From: Streptomyces parvulus
GTDB taxonomy: Bacteria > Actinomycetota > Actinomycetes > Streptomycetales > Streptomycetaceae
NCBI RefSeq assembly: GCF_014648855.1
Contig: NZ_BMRX01000017.1
Coordinates: forward strand, 91,869 to 155,868
Length of the DNA: 64,000 nt
Direction of reading: 5' to 3'
Shown piece after piece: positions 7,309 to 15,660 of this stretch. The notes beneath the pieces are model-generated. The model was not told where the DNA came from. It did no database searches and saw only the letters and a program-made list of their open reading frames with translations. The translations under genes and the position numbers were made by a program. Position 1 is the stretch's first letter. The number at the start of each line of letters is the position of its first letter.

Positions 7309-9168
7309 ATGGACGAACGTGAGATCCTCACCCGGTTCAAGGCCGGAACCCTCGGCCGGGACGACGCGGCCCGCCTGCTGAACGGAGCGCGGCAGCCCAG
7401 GACCGAGACCCCGTTCCCGCCGCCCCGGCCGGACACCGTGCAGAACCCGGACCACGGCGTTCCCGACGCCCATGGCGCGTCCGTCGGCCCCGGCGCCTTC
7501 GACGGTGACCGCGTCCTCGACAGCCGGGCCGCCGCCGACCGCGCGACCTCCACCGACCTCATCGCCGTCGTCGGTATCGCCGGCCGCTACCCGCTCGCCC
7601 CCGACCTGCACGCCCACTGGGACAACCTGCTGACGGGCCGCGACACGTCCTCGGCCGTGCCCGCCACCCGCGCGTGGCTCGCCTCCTCGGCAGCCGGCCG
7701 GCGCGGCCACTTCCTGGACGCCGTCGCCGACTTCGACCCCGAGTTCCACGGCATCACGCCCACCGAGGCCGCCCAGATGGACCCGCAGGAGCGGCTCTTC
7801 CTGGAGGTCGCCTGGGACGCGCTGGAGGACGCGGGATACACCGGCTCCCGGCTGGACGACCTGACCACCGCGAGCGGCGCGTCACGCGCGCTCGGCGTGT
7901 TCGTGGGAGCCGCCAGCCACGACTACGCCCTCCTGGCCGCCGGCGCCTGGACCCCCGGCGCGGGTGCGATTCCCGCGGCGGGACACTGGGGCCTGCCCGG
8001 CCGGCTGGCCGCGTCGCTGGAACTCACCGGGCCCGCACAGGCCGTCGACACCGCGGAGTGCTCCGGCCTCACCGCGGTCCACCTGGCCGTCGGCGCACTG
8101 CGCCGCGGCGAGTGCGCGGCCGCCGTCGCCGGAGGCGTCGAACTGGTGCTGCACCCCGCACGCCTCGCGGACGGCGCGGGCGAGGGCGTCGGAGCCGTGG
8201 TGCTCAAGCCGCTGCACCGCGCGCTCGCGGACGGCGACCGCGTGCACGCCGTCGTCCGCGACACCGCGGGCGGCCACCGGACCCGCCCCCGCCGGCCGGA
8301 ACCCCGTGCGGCGGAGGAGGCGCACGAGTCCCGCGAGACGACCGCACGGCGCATCGGGTCGGCCGGCGCGGTCACCGGGATCGCTGCACTGACCGACGCC
8401 GTGCTCCAGGTGCGCAACGGCGTGCGGATCACCGGCGGACCGGAGAGCGCCGGGGTCCCCTGGCCGCGGACGCGCGACGAGGCGGGGCGGGAACTGCCGC
8501 GCACCGCCACGGTCGAGATCGCGGCCGAGAGCGGCGGCACGGCGTGGGCCGTGATCGAGGAGTACACCGCGGAGCCCGGCGGGACGGACCCCGGTGGGGA
8601 CGGAGGGCCGCTGCTGCTGTCCGCTCCGACCCCCGCCCACCTGGCCGCCACCGCGCGCCGACTGGCCGACTGGCTGACCGCGACCGCAGACGCCCCCGCC
8701 GACGCAGACGCAGACGCAGACACCAACGCGGGCCACCCCGCGTCCGGACCGGCGCCCGCCGGCCTGGCACGGGCGCTGCGCGTCGGACGGGCCGCCCTGC
8801 CCTGCCGTATCGCCCTGCCCGCCTCCCGCGGCGTGACCGAACTCGTCGCCCGGCTGCGGCACTTCGCCGACACCGGTGAGGCCGGGCCGGAGGGCGCCAC
8901 GGCCGACCTGCGCGACGGCCGCGGCGACCCCTTGGGCCTCGACGGACTGCCGGAGACCCGCGACTACCTCATCGCCCTGTGGCGGGCCGGACACACCGAG
9001 ACGCTCACCCGGCTCTGGCTGAACGGCGTCGGCGTCGACTGGGCCGCGCTGGAGGCCGCGTCGCCGTGGGCGGCACCGTCCCAGCCGCCGCCACCGTCCG
9101 CCCGGCTGCGCCGCCCGCTGTGGCTGGGCGCGGACCGTGCCCGGGAGGAACCGGAGCCGAACGGATGA
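7309..9168 (+). CDS. KS-like protein with a lost active site (pseudo-ketosynthase)
   Basis: A 619-residue protein with ketosynthase fold signatures from about residue 83: LIAVVGIAGRYPL, FHGITPTEAAQMDPQERLFLEVAWDALEDAGY, LGVFVGAASHDY. The nucleophile block reads VDTAECSGL instead of VDTACSSSL, so Glu250 takes the place of the catalytic cysteine. The segment with the first catalytic histidine (EAHGTGT) is missing, and the KSNIGH lysine/histidine block has become IGSAGAVTGIAAL. It therefore cannot condense by the normal route. The last ~200 residues include a low-complexity Ala/Asp run (about residues 462-475). The N-terminus resembles a docking helix. ATG at 7309 is preferred, with GTG at 7300 possible. 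It overlaps the PPTase gene by four bases. Confidence 0.8.
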   Translation: MDEREILTRFKAGTLGRDDAARLLNGARQPRTETPFPPPRPDTVQNPDHGVPDAHGASVGPGAFDGDRVLDSRAAADRATSTDLIAVVGIAGRYPLAPDLHAHWDNLLTGRDTSSAVPATRAWLASSAAGRRGHFLDAVADFDPEFHGITPTEAAQMDPQERLFLEVAWDALEDAGYTGSRLDDLTTASGASRALGVFVGAASHDYALLAAGAWTPGAGAIPAAGHWGLPGRLAASLELTGPAQAVDTAECSGLTAVHLAVGALRRGECAAAVAGGVELVLHPARLADGAGEGVGAVVLKPLHRALADGDRVHAVVRDTAGGHRTRPRRPEPRAAEEAHESRETTARRIGSAGAVTGIAALTDAVLQVRNGVRITGGPESAGVPWPRTRDEAGRELPRTATVEIAAESGGTAWAVIEEYTAEPGGTDPGGDGGPLLLSAPTPAHLAATARRLADWLTATADAPADADADADTNAGHPASGPAPAGLARALRVGRAALPCRIALPASRGVTELVARLRHFADTGEAGPEGATADLRDGRGDPLGLDGLPETRDYLIALWRAGHTETLTRLWLNGVGVDWAALEAASPWAAPSQPPPPSARLRRPLWLGADRAREEPEPNG

Positions 9169-9995
9169 AGACCGAGGCCCTCGCGGCCGGCCCGCCGGTC
9201 CCGCGCGACCGGCCCGAGCCGGTGAAGCTGTTCTTCTGCCCCAACGACGAACTCGTCCCGGGCATCGCGGCCCTGCTGGCCCGGCACTGGCTGGACGAGC
9301 ACGAACAGGAGATAGCCGCCCGGTTCCTCTTCGAACGCGACCGGCGCCAGTACCTGGTGGCGCACTCCCTGGTACGGCGCGTGCTCGCCCTGGAGAGCGG
9401 ACTGCCGGAGGCCGAGGCCGTCATCTGGCGGTCCTCGCGCGGACGGCCGTTCCTCCAGAAGCCCGCCGAAGGACTGCCCCGCGGCGGCCGGGAGCTGGAC
9501 TTCAACCTCTCGCACGCGGGCGGCCACAACCTGCTCGGCGTCGTGCGACGGCACCGTGTCGGCGTGGACGTGGAACGGCTCGACCGCGGCGACCAGGGCT
9601 TCGAGACGATCCTGGAGACGTTCGCGGCGTCCGAGCGGGACTGGGTGACCCGGGCCGCCCCCGGCCGCCCCCGCGACCGGCGGCTGCTGCGCCTGTGGAC
9701 ACTGAAGGAGGCCTACTCCAAGGCCCGCGGTCTGGGCCTGAGCCTGCCCTTCGACGCGTTCTCCTTCACGCTCGCCGAGGACCGGGGCGTCCTCGGTTTC
9801 CAACCGCCGGAGAACGACACCGAGCGGCGCTGGCGGTTCGTCGAACTGGAGCCGGTGCCCGACGTACTGGCCGCCGTGGCCGTCCTCGCCGATTCCGACG
9901 CGCCGCCCGTCCTCCAGCTCCACCACGGATTCCCCTGGGGCCGCTCCGCCCCGCGGCTGGTGCCCCTGCCCGAGCCGGTGCCGGCATCGAGGTGA
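9165..9995 (+). CDS. 4'-Phosphopantetheinyl transferase (Sfp type)
   Basis: A 276-residue Sfp-type transferase that moves phosphopantetheine from CoA to carrier-protein serines. The family motifs are present in order: FNLSHAGGHNL, GVDVERLDRG (Mg/CoA binding, D and E) and LWTLKEAYSKARGLGLSLPF (WxxKEA). The ATG at 9165 overlaps the stop of the pseudo-KS gene (ATGA), so the two are translationally coupled. The context suggests it primes the tandem ACP two genes upstream. A second enzyme of this class is at 33655-34605. Confidence 0.92.
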   Translation: MKTEALAAGPPVPRDRPEPVKLFFCPNDELVPGIAALLARHWLDEHEQEIAARFLFERDRRQYLVAHSLVRRVLALESGLPEAEAVIWRSSRGRPFLQKPAEGLPRGGRELDFNLSHAGGHNLLGVVRRHRVGVDVERLDRGDQGFETILETFAASERDWVTRAAPGRPRDRRLLRLWTLKEAYSKARGLGLSLPFDAFSFTLAEDRGVLGFQPPENDTERRWRFVELEPVPDVLAAVAVLADSDAPPVLQLHHGFPWGRSAPRLVPLPEPVPASR

Positions 9996-9999
9996 ACGC

Positions 10000-12303
10000 A
10001 TGGGTACGGGGGAAGGACTGATCGGACGACAGGAACCGCTCCGGCTCCTGGAGGGTCTGCTGGCCGACGCCCGGCAGGGGCGGGGGAGTGCCGCGGCGCT
10101 CACCGGCAGCCCCGGCACCGGCAAGAGCGCCGTGCTGCGGGCGCTCGCCGCGTCGGCCGCCGGCGCCGGCGCCACGGTGCTCGGCGCCTGCGCCACCGAG
10201 GCCGAGTCGGACCTGCCGCTCGGCGTGGTGGGCCAGCTGCTCAGCGGCGCCGCCGGACCGGGCACCGCCTCCGGCGGGAGCGGCGCCGGGGCCAGGCCCG
10301 AGGCCCTGTACGAGGCACTGCGCGCGCTCGGCGGACGACGGCCCCTGGTCGTGACCGTCGACGACGTCCACCACACCGACGAGCAGTCCGCCCGCTGCCT
10401 GCTCTACCTGTGCGGGCGGCTCGCCGCCACCGGCGTGCTGCTGGTGCTGGCCGGACGGCCGCAGACGGCCCCCTCGCTGCCGCTGGCCGAAGTGCTCGGC
10501 CACCCGCGCTGCGTCCCGCTGCCGTTGCGCACCCTCTCCGAGGACGAGGCAGCCGACTTCCTGCGCGCGGCCCCGGCCGCCATGGACGCGGCGGCGGCCC
10601 GGCGGCTGGCCCCCGACTGGCACCGCTTCACCGGTGGCAACCCGCGGCTGCTGCACGGCCTGCTGGCCGACCACCGGGACTGCGGACCGGTGCGCCCGGC
10701 CCGGCCCATCGCCGGTACCGCCTTCCGGCGTGCCGTCGCCGACTGCCTGCGCGGTGCCGAGGACCCCGTGCGAAGCGCCGCGCAGGCCCTGGCCGTACTC
10801 GCCGACCAGGTGACCCTGACGCTGCTCGCCCGGTTCCTGGGCGTGCCCGAACGGGCCGTCGTCCCGCGGCTGGCCGCGCTGGAGGCCACCGGACTGCTCG
10901 ACGCGGGCCGGCTGCGCCACCGAGGGGTGAGCGCGGCCGTGCTGGAGTCGCTGACCGCGGAGGAGAGCGCCCGGCTGCACGCCCGCGCGGCCGGCGTGCT
11001 CCACGACCACGGTGCCGAACCGTCCGCCGTAGCCGCCCACCTCGTCGCCGCCGAGGCCGCGCGGACCACCGACGGCGCCACCGGCGACACCCCCGTCTGG
11101 GCCGTCCCGGTGCTCGCGGAGGCCGCTCGGCACGCGATGCCCGCCGGACAGGCGCGCCGCGCCGCCGAGTTCCTGCGCACCGCCCACCGGCTGCCCGACG
11201 GCGGGCAGCGCCCCGACGGCATGCTCGCCACGCTGGCGCGGGCCGAGTGGGAGAGTGACCCGGCGTCCGTCATCCGCCATCTGAGCGCCCTCGAACGCGA
11301 CCTCGCCGCCCGCGCCCCGGACGACCCGTGGTGGACGGAGGGAGCGGCCCAGCTGCTGTGGCACGGCCGGTACGAGACGGTGGCCCGGGGCGCGGCCGAC
11401 GCCGGGGACGGCCCCCGGGCCCGAGAGGTGCGGACCGCGCTCGGTCACCTGTACCCCGGGGCCGGCCGGGACGGCACCGCACCCGAACCCGACGCCGTGG
11501 AACGGGTGCTGGTGTCGGTCGTCCACGCACTCGCGCCCCCGCCCTCCGTACCGGCCCTGCTCGTCGCTCTGTCGTACGCCGGAGAGACGGAGCGGGCCGC
11601 GCGGTGGCGCGAGCTGACCGACGGAGCGGAACCGGCCGAGGCCACGGTGGCCCGGCAGGCCGTCGCGGCGGCCGTGGCGGCCGTACTGCACGTGCGCACG
11701 GGCTCCCACGGCACCGGAGCGGCCCACGCTGCGCGGGCACTGGCCCTGATGACGCCCGCCGCCTGGGGGGTCGCCGTGGGCATGCCGCTGGCGGCGGGCG
11801 TGCGGGCGGCGACCGCGCTGCGGGCGCACGACGAGGCGGCGCGGCTGCTGCGCGTGCCGGTGCCGGACGCCCTGTTCCGCACCCGGCCCGGACTGCACTA
11901 CCTGCTGGCCAGGGGCGGCCACCTGCTGGCCGCTGGACGGGCGCGGTCCGCGCTCGCCGACTTCCACGCCTGCCGCGACCTGCTCGCCGAGTGGGGCGAG
12001 CGGACCCGCGGCGGACTCGACTGGCGGACCCCGGCGGACGAGGCGCTGCGCCGCCTGGGTCACACCCCGGACGGAGACCCCGTCGCGGTGCTCACCCGGG
12101 CCGAGCGGCGCGTGGCGATGCTCGCCGCGGCCGGCTGCACGAACCGGGCCATCGCCGCCCGCCTGTACGTCACGACCAGCACCGTCGAGCAGCACCTCAC
12201 CCACGTCTACCGCAAACTGCGGGTGCGTTCGCGGGGCGACCTCGTGCGACTGGTCGGCACCCGTCCCGCCGGGCCGGGAGACCTCCGCCCGGAGCCCGTC
12301 TGA
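10000..12303 (+). CDS. Large LuxR-type (LAL) ATP-binding regulator
   Basis: A 767-residue LAL protein. The N-terminal AAA part has LIGRQEPLRLLEGLL, then Walker A GSPGTGKSAVL (Lys42) and a Walker B-like LVVTVDDVHHTD. A long helical middle follows. The C-terminal LuxR helix-turn-helix (about 700-760) reads LTRAERRVAMLAAAGCTNRA, then TTSTVEQHLTHVYRKL. LAL proteins are usually cluster activators. It starts 4 bp after the PPTase gene, so it likely belongs to the same transcript as the tandem ACP, pseudo-KS and PPTase. It converges with the leftward hydroxyacyl-CoA dehydrogenase gene, with only 18 bp between them and no visible terminator. Confidence 0.9.
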   Translation: MGTGEGLIGRQEPLRLLEGLLADARQGRGSAAALTGSPGTGKSAVLRALAASAAGAGATVLGACATEAESDLPLGVVGQLLSGAAGPGTASGGSGAGARPEALYEALRALGGRRPLVVTVDDVHHTDEQSARCLLYLCGRLAATGVLLVLAGRPQTAPSLPLAEVLGHPRCVPLPLRTLSEDEAADFLRAAPAAMDAAAARRLAPDWHRFTGGNPRLLHGLLADHRDCGPVRPARPIAGTAFRRAVADCLRGAEDPVRSAAQALAVLADQVTLTLLARFLGVPERAVVPRLAALEATGLLDAGRLRHRGVSAAVLESLTAEESARLHARAAGVLHDHGAEPSAVAAHLVAAEAARTTDGATGDTPVWAVPVLAEAARHAMPAGQARRAAEFLRTAHRLPDGGQRPDGMLATLARAEWESDPASVIRHLSALERDLAARAPDDPWWTEGAAQLLWHGRYETVARGAADAGDGPRAREVRTALGHLYPGAGRDGTAPEPDAVERVLVSVVHALAPPPSVPALLVALSYAGETERAARWRELTDGAEPAEATVARQAVAAAVAAVLHVRTGSHGTGAAHAARALALMTPAAWGVAVGMPLAAGVRAATALRAHDEAARLLRVPVPDALFRTRPGLHYLLARGGHLLAAGRARSALADFHACRDLLAEWGERTRGGLDWRTPADEALRRLGHTPDGDPVAVLTRAERRVAMLAAAGCTNRAIAARLYVTTSTVEQHLTHVYRKLRVRSRGDLVRLVGTRPAGPGDLRPEPV

Positions 12304-12321
12304 GCGCGGGCGCCGGTCCGG

Positions 12322-14070
12322 TCAGCGGGCGGTGGTGCGCAGGCCCCGCCGGTTCTTGCGGCCCAGCAGCCCGGCCGACACGAGTTCCGCGAGGGCGTCC
12401 GAGGGCTCGTAGTCCGGCGTCTCGAAGTGGTCGAACAGGCGGTGCTGGATGGCCAGGGAGACGTCCAGGCCGATGGTGTCCAGCAGCGCGAACGGGCCCA
12501 TGGGGTAGCCGAAGCCGCGCTCCACGGCGGCGTCGGTGCGCTCGACGACGCGGTCGTCCGCCCCCGGCCGGTCCAGCAGTGCCAGGGCCGCCCCGAGGTA
12601 GGGGAAGAGCAGGCTGTTCACGATGAAGCCGGTGCGGTCGGGACACTCGACCACCGTCTTGCCGAGCCCGGCGCAGAACGCGCGGGCGGTGGCGAGCACG
12701 CCGGGGTCCGTGCCGGGCGCGTGCGCCAGCTCCACCAGCCGCATCACCGGCGCCGGGTTGAAGAAGTGCAGCCCGACGACGTCGGCGGGCCGGCCGGACG
12801 CCTCGGCGCACGCGGCCACCGACAGGCTGGACGTCGTGGTCGACAGCACGGTGCCGGGATCGCAGGCCTCGCCCAGCGCCGCGAACATCTCCCGCTTGAC
12901 GTCCGGGTCCTCGGCGACCGCCTCGATCACCAGGTCGCAGCCGGCGAACGCGTCGAGCCCGGTGGCGCCGTCGAGCCGGTCCAGGGCGGCCTGCCGCTCG
13001 GCCGGCGTGACCCTGCCGCGGCGTACCCCCCGGGTGAGCGAGTCGGCGACGGACGCCAGGGCGGCGTCCGCCTTCGCCGCGCCGCGGGCGACCAGGACGG
13101 TGGGGTGGCCGGCGAGGACCGTGACCTCCGCGATGCCCCGGGCCATGGCGCCGGAGCCCAGCACCCCGACCCGGCGCACGGTGCGGGCGCCGGTCTCGTC
13201 CGGCGCGTCGCCCCGCTCACGGACGGGGGCGCCGGTCTCGTCGTACCCGTAGAACCCGCCGCCGCTCTTGCGGCCCAGGCGCCCGTCGCCGATCATCCGG
13301 CCGAGCAGCGGCGCCGGTTCGAAGGCGGTGTCGCCGGTGCGCCGCCACAGTCGCGTCAGGGCCGCGTGGGCGGTGTCGAGTCCGATGCGGTCCAGCGTCT
13401 GGAGCGGCCCGGCCGGCAGCCCGCAGCCCAGGCGCATGGCGGTGTCGACGTCCTCGTGGGAGGCGTAGCCCTCGGCGCACAGGGCGACCGCGCGGTTCAG
13501 CAGGCCGAGCACCAGGGCCCTGGCGTCGGCGGCGGGACCCGCGCCGACCTCGACCTCGGTGAGCCCCGCGGACGCCACCAGCCCGCGCGCGGCGGCGGTG
13601 GTCTCCTCGGAGGTCAGGCTCGTCGGCACCGCTTCCGCGGGGCCGCCCGGCGCGGGCGGGGTGAACAGGCGCAGCCCCGCGACGTCGGCGGGGCGCCCGC
13701 AGGCGATGGCCAGCCGGGCGACGGACAGGCCCGCCGCGGTGGTCAGCAGGGGGGTGCCGGGCGGGCAGACCTCGGTGACGCGGCGCAGCACCCCGGTCTT
13801 CACGGCCCCGTCCTCGGGGACCGCCTCGACGGCCAGCCGGACACCCCGCAGCCGCGCCGCGTCGTCGGTGAGGACCGGCTCGGGCGTTCCGTCGGGGGCG
13901 GGCGTGCCCTTGGCGCGGGTGGCGACCCGGGCGAGGACGTCGGGGTCGGTGTCCACACCGACGACGGCGTGGCCCGCCGCGTGCAGCAGGAGCAACAGGG
14001 CCTCGCCTACGGAGCCGAGGCCGACGACGCCGATCGGCGCGCCGGAGGTGTCCGGGGTCTGCTGGGTCAT
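12322..14070 (-). CDS. Double-domain 3-hydroxyacyl-CoA dehydrogenase
   Basis: A 582-residue protein made of two complete 3-hydroxybutyryl-CoA dehydrogenase units. Unit 1 (about 10-285) has the Rossmann motif GVVGLGSVGEAL and its own C-terminal domain ending GRKSGGGFYGY. Unit 2 (about 298-582) has VGVLGSGAMARG and ends LLGRKNRRGL. Unit 2 keeps the catalytic block GLHFFNPAPVMRLVE (His435). In unit 1 the same block is GLRLFTPPAPG, with Arg134 in place of histidine, so unit 1 is probably inactive. It likely interconverts acetoacetyl-CoA and 3-hydroxybutyryl-CoA, feeding crotonyl-CoA to Ccr. ATG at 14070 overlaps the Ccr stop by four bases, so the two are coupled. Confidence 0.88.
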   Translation of the reverse strand: MTQQTPDTSGAPIGVVGLGSVGEALLLLLHAAGHAVVGVDTDPDVLARVATRAKGTPAPDGTPEPVLTDDAARLRGVRLAVEAVPEDGAVKTGVLRRVTEVCPPGTPLLTTAAGLSVARLAIACGRPADVAGLRLFTPPAPGGPAEAVPTSLTSEETTAAARGLVASAGLTEVEVGAGPAADARALVLGLLNRAVALCAEGYASHEDVDTAMRLGCGLPAGPLQTLDRIGLDTAHAALTRLWRRTGDTAFEPAPLLGRMIGDGRLGRKSGGGFYGYDETGAPVRERGDAPDETGARTVRRVGVLGSGAMARGIAEVTVLAGHPTVLVARGAAKADAALASVADSLTRGVRRGRVTPAERQAALDRLDGATGLDAFAGCDLVIEAVAEDPDVKREMFAALGEACDPGTVLSTTTSSLSVAACAEASGRPADVVGLHFFNPAPVMRLVELAHAPGTDPGVLATARAFCAGLGKTVVECPDRTGFIVNSLLFPYLGAALALLDRPGADDRVVERTDAAVERGFGYPMGPFALLDTIGLDVSLAIQHRLFDHFETPDYEPSDALAELVSAGLLGRKNRRGLRTTAR

Positions 14071-15419
14071 GGGGTCGGAGCCTGCCCTTCGCGGAAGCGG
14101 TTGATGGCGCCGATGTGCCGGGCGCGCAGGTCGTGGTCGGTGACACCGAGGCCCTCCTCGGGCGCCAGGCACAACACGCCGACCTTGCCCTGGTGGAGGT
14201 TGCGGTGGACGTCGTAGGCCGCCTGCCCGGTCTCCTCCAGCGGGTACACCCTGGACAGCGTCGGGTGGATCTTCCCCTTGACGACGAGCCGGTTGGCCTC
14301 CCAGGCCTCCCGGTAGTTGGCGAAGTGCGAGCCGACGATGCGCTTGAGCGACATCCACAGATAGCGGTTGTCGTACTCGTGCCGGAATCCGGAGGTCGAC
14401 GCGCAGGTGACGACGGTGCCGCCCTTGCGGGTGACATACACCGAGGCTCCGAAGGTCTCACGGCCCGGGTGCTCGAAGACGATGTCCACGTCCTCGCCGC
14501 CGGTGAGTTCGCGGATGCGCTTGCCGAAGCGCTTCCACTCCCGGGGGTCCTGCGTCTCCTCGTCCTTCCAGAACCGGTAGTCCTCGGCGTCGCGGTCGAT
14601 GACCGCCTCCGCGCCCATCGCCCGGCAGATCTCCGCCTTCTGCTCGCTGGAGACCACACAGACCGGGTTGGCGCCGCCGGCCAGCGCCAACTGGGTGGCG
14701 TAGGAGCCCAGTCCGCCGCTCGCGCCCCAGATCAGCACGTTGTCGCCCTGCTTCATGCCGGCGCCGTTGCGGGAGACCAGCTGGCGGTACGCGGTGGAGT
14801 TGACCAGGCCGGGGGCCGCGGCCTCCTCCCAGCTGAGGTGGCCCGGCTTGGGCATCAGCTGGTTGGACTTGACCAGGGCCAGCTCGGCCAGACCGCCGAA
14901 GTTGGTCTCGAACCCCCAGATGCGCTGCTCGGGGTCGAGCATCGTGTCGTCGTGGCCGTCGGCCGACTCCAGCTCCACCGACAGGCAGTGCGCCACGACC
15001 CGGTCGCCCGGCCGCCACCGGTTCACGCCCGGACCGGTGCGCAGCACCACCCCGGCCAGGTCGGAGCCGAGCACGTGGTACGGCTGGTCGTGGCGGGCGG
15101 CGTGCGGCGACAGGCGGGCGTAGCGCTCCAGGAACCCGAAGGTCGGCAGCGGCTCGAAGATCGACGACCAGACGGTGTTGTAGTTCACCGACGACGCCAT
15201 CACCGCCACCAGCGCCTCACCGGGCCCCGGCAGCGGCACCGGCACGTCCTGGATCTGGAGCGACTTGCGGGGGTCCTTGTCCCTGGAGGCGATGCCCTCG
15301 AACATCGCCACGTCCTCCCGGCGCACCACGGCGCCCCGGTAGGAGTCCGGCAGCCGCAGCCCTCCGAAGTCCTCCGACGAGGCGTCACCGCGGGAGACGG
15401 CATTGATGATCTCGTCCAC
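14067..15419 (-). CDS. ccr: Crotonyl-CoA carboxylase/reductase
   Basis: A 450-residue medium-chain dehydrogenase close to Streptomyces Ccr over its whole length: VAVMASSVNYNTVWSSIFEP, VLGSDLAGVVLRTGPGVN, IWGFETNFGGLAE, LIWGASGGLGSYATQLALAG and GGTVVTCASTSGF. It makes ethylmalonyl-CoA from crotonyl-CoA with CO2 and NADPH, or butyryl-CoA without CO2. I chose GTG at 15419 (VDEIINAVSRGDA) because it aligns with the usual Ccr start; GAGAGGA lies upstream. The open frame runs 80 codons further without support. It is the first gene of a leftward pair with the dehydrogenase and faces the FabH-like gene across a shared control region. It suggests butyryl or ethylmalonyl units in the product. Confidence 0.95.
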   Translation of the reverse strand: MDEIINAVSRGDASSEDFGGLRLPDSYRGAVVRREDVAMFEGIASRDKDPRKSLQIQDVPVPLPGPGEALVAVMASSVNYNTVWSSIFEPLPTFGFLERYARLSPHAARHDQPYHVLGSDLAGVVLRTGPGVNRWRPGDRVVAHCLSVELESADGHDDTMLDPEQRIWGFETNFGGLAELALVKSNQLMPKPGHLSWEEAAAPGLVNSTAYRQLVSRNGAGMKQGDNVLIWGASGGLGSYATQLALAGGANPVCVVSSEQKAEICRAMGAEAVIDRDAEDYRFWKDEETQDPREWKRFGKRIRELTGGEDVDIVFEHPGRETFGASVYVTRKGGTVVTCASTSGFRHEYDNRYLWMSLKRIVGSHFANYREAWEANRLVVKGKIHPTLSRVYPLEETGQAAYDVHRNLHQGKVGVLCLAPEEGLGVTDHDLRARHIGAINRFREGQAPTP

Positions 15420-15498
15420 GTGAGTTCCCGGTCCTCTCGCCACGCTGCGCAACGGCACGTCGGACAGCAGCGTGGAGCACCCGGGCGGCCTCCCGGCA

Positions 15499-15550
15499 CC
15501 CCAGCCCACCCCCGGTTTCCGCACCGTCCGGTTCTGGGGGAGGACTGGGG
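15499..15550. repeat. Imperfect dyad in the ccr / KS III divergent control region
   Basis: CCCCAGCCCACCCCCGG (15499-15515) is complementary at 14 of 17 positions to CTGGGGGAGGACTGGGG (15534-15550), with an 18-nt loop. It lies in the middle of the 241-bp gap between two divergent genes. It could be an operator for a shared regulator or only a GC-rich hairpin. I see no clear -35/-10 pair in the gap. Confidence 0.4.
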
Positions 15551-15660
15551 AGGCCCAGGGGTGCCGCCGGCGCGCATGCTGGTTCGCGCCGTCCGGCCCG
15601 AGGAGAGCCCATGACCGCAGCATCCCGCCGGCGCGACCCGCACGTGAGCCGGGTGGCACC

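Noticed and set aside
8690..8735. GACGCAGACGCAGACG-type simple repeat as a regulatory repeat
   Set aside because: It is inside the pseudo-KS gene and encodes an Ala/Asp run in the same frame, so it is a coding microsatellite.
9766..12204. An 812-codon minus-strand frame opposite the LAL regulator
   Set aside because: Gly/Gln/Arg-rich shadow; the plus strand has Walker A and LuxR helix-turn-helix motifs.
12427..15614. Long plus-strand frames opposite the hydroxyacyl-CoA dehydrogenase and ccr
   Set aside because: They are antisense shadows; the minus strand matches known enzymes over full length.
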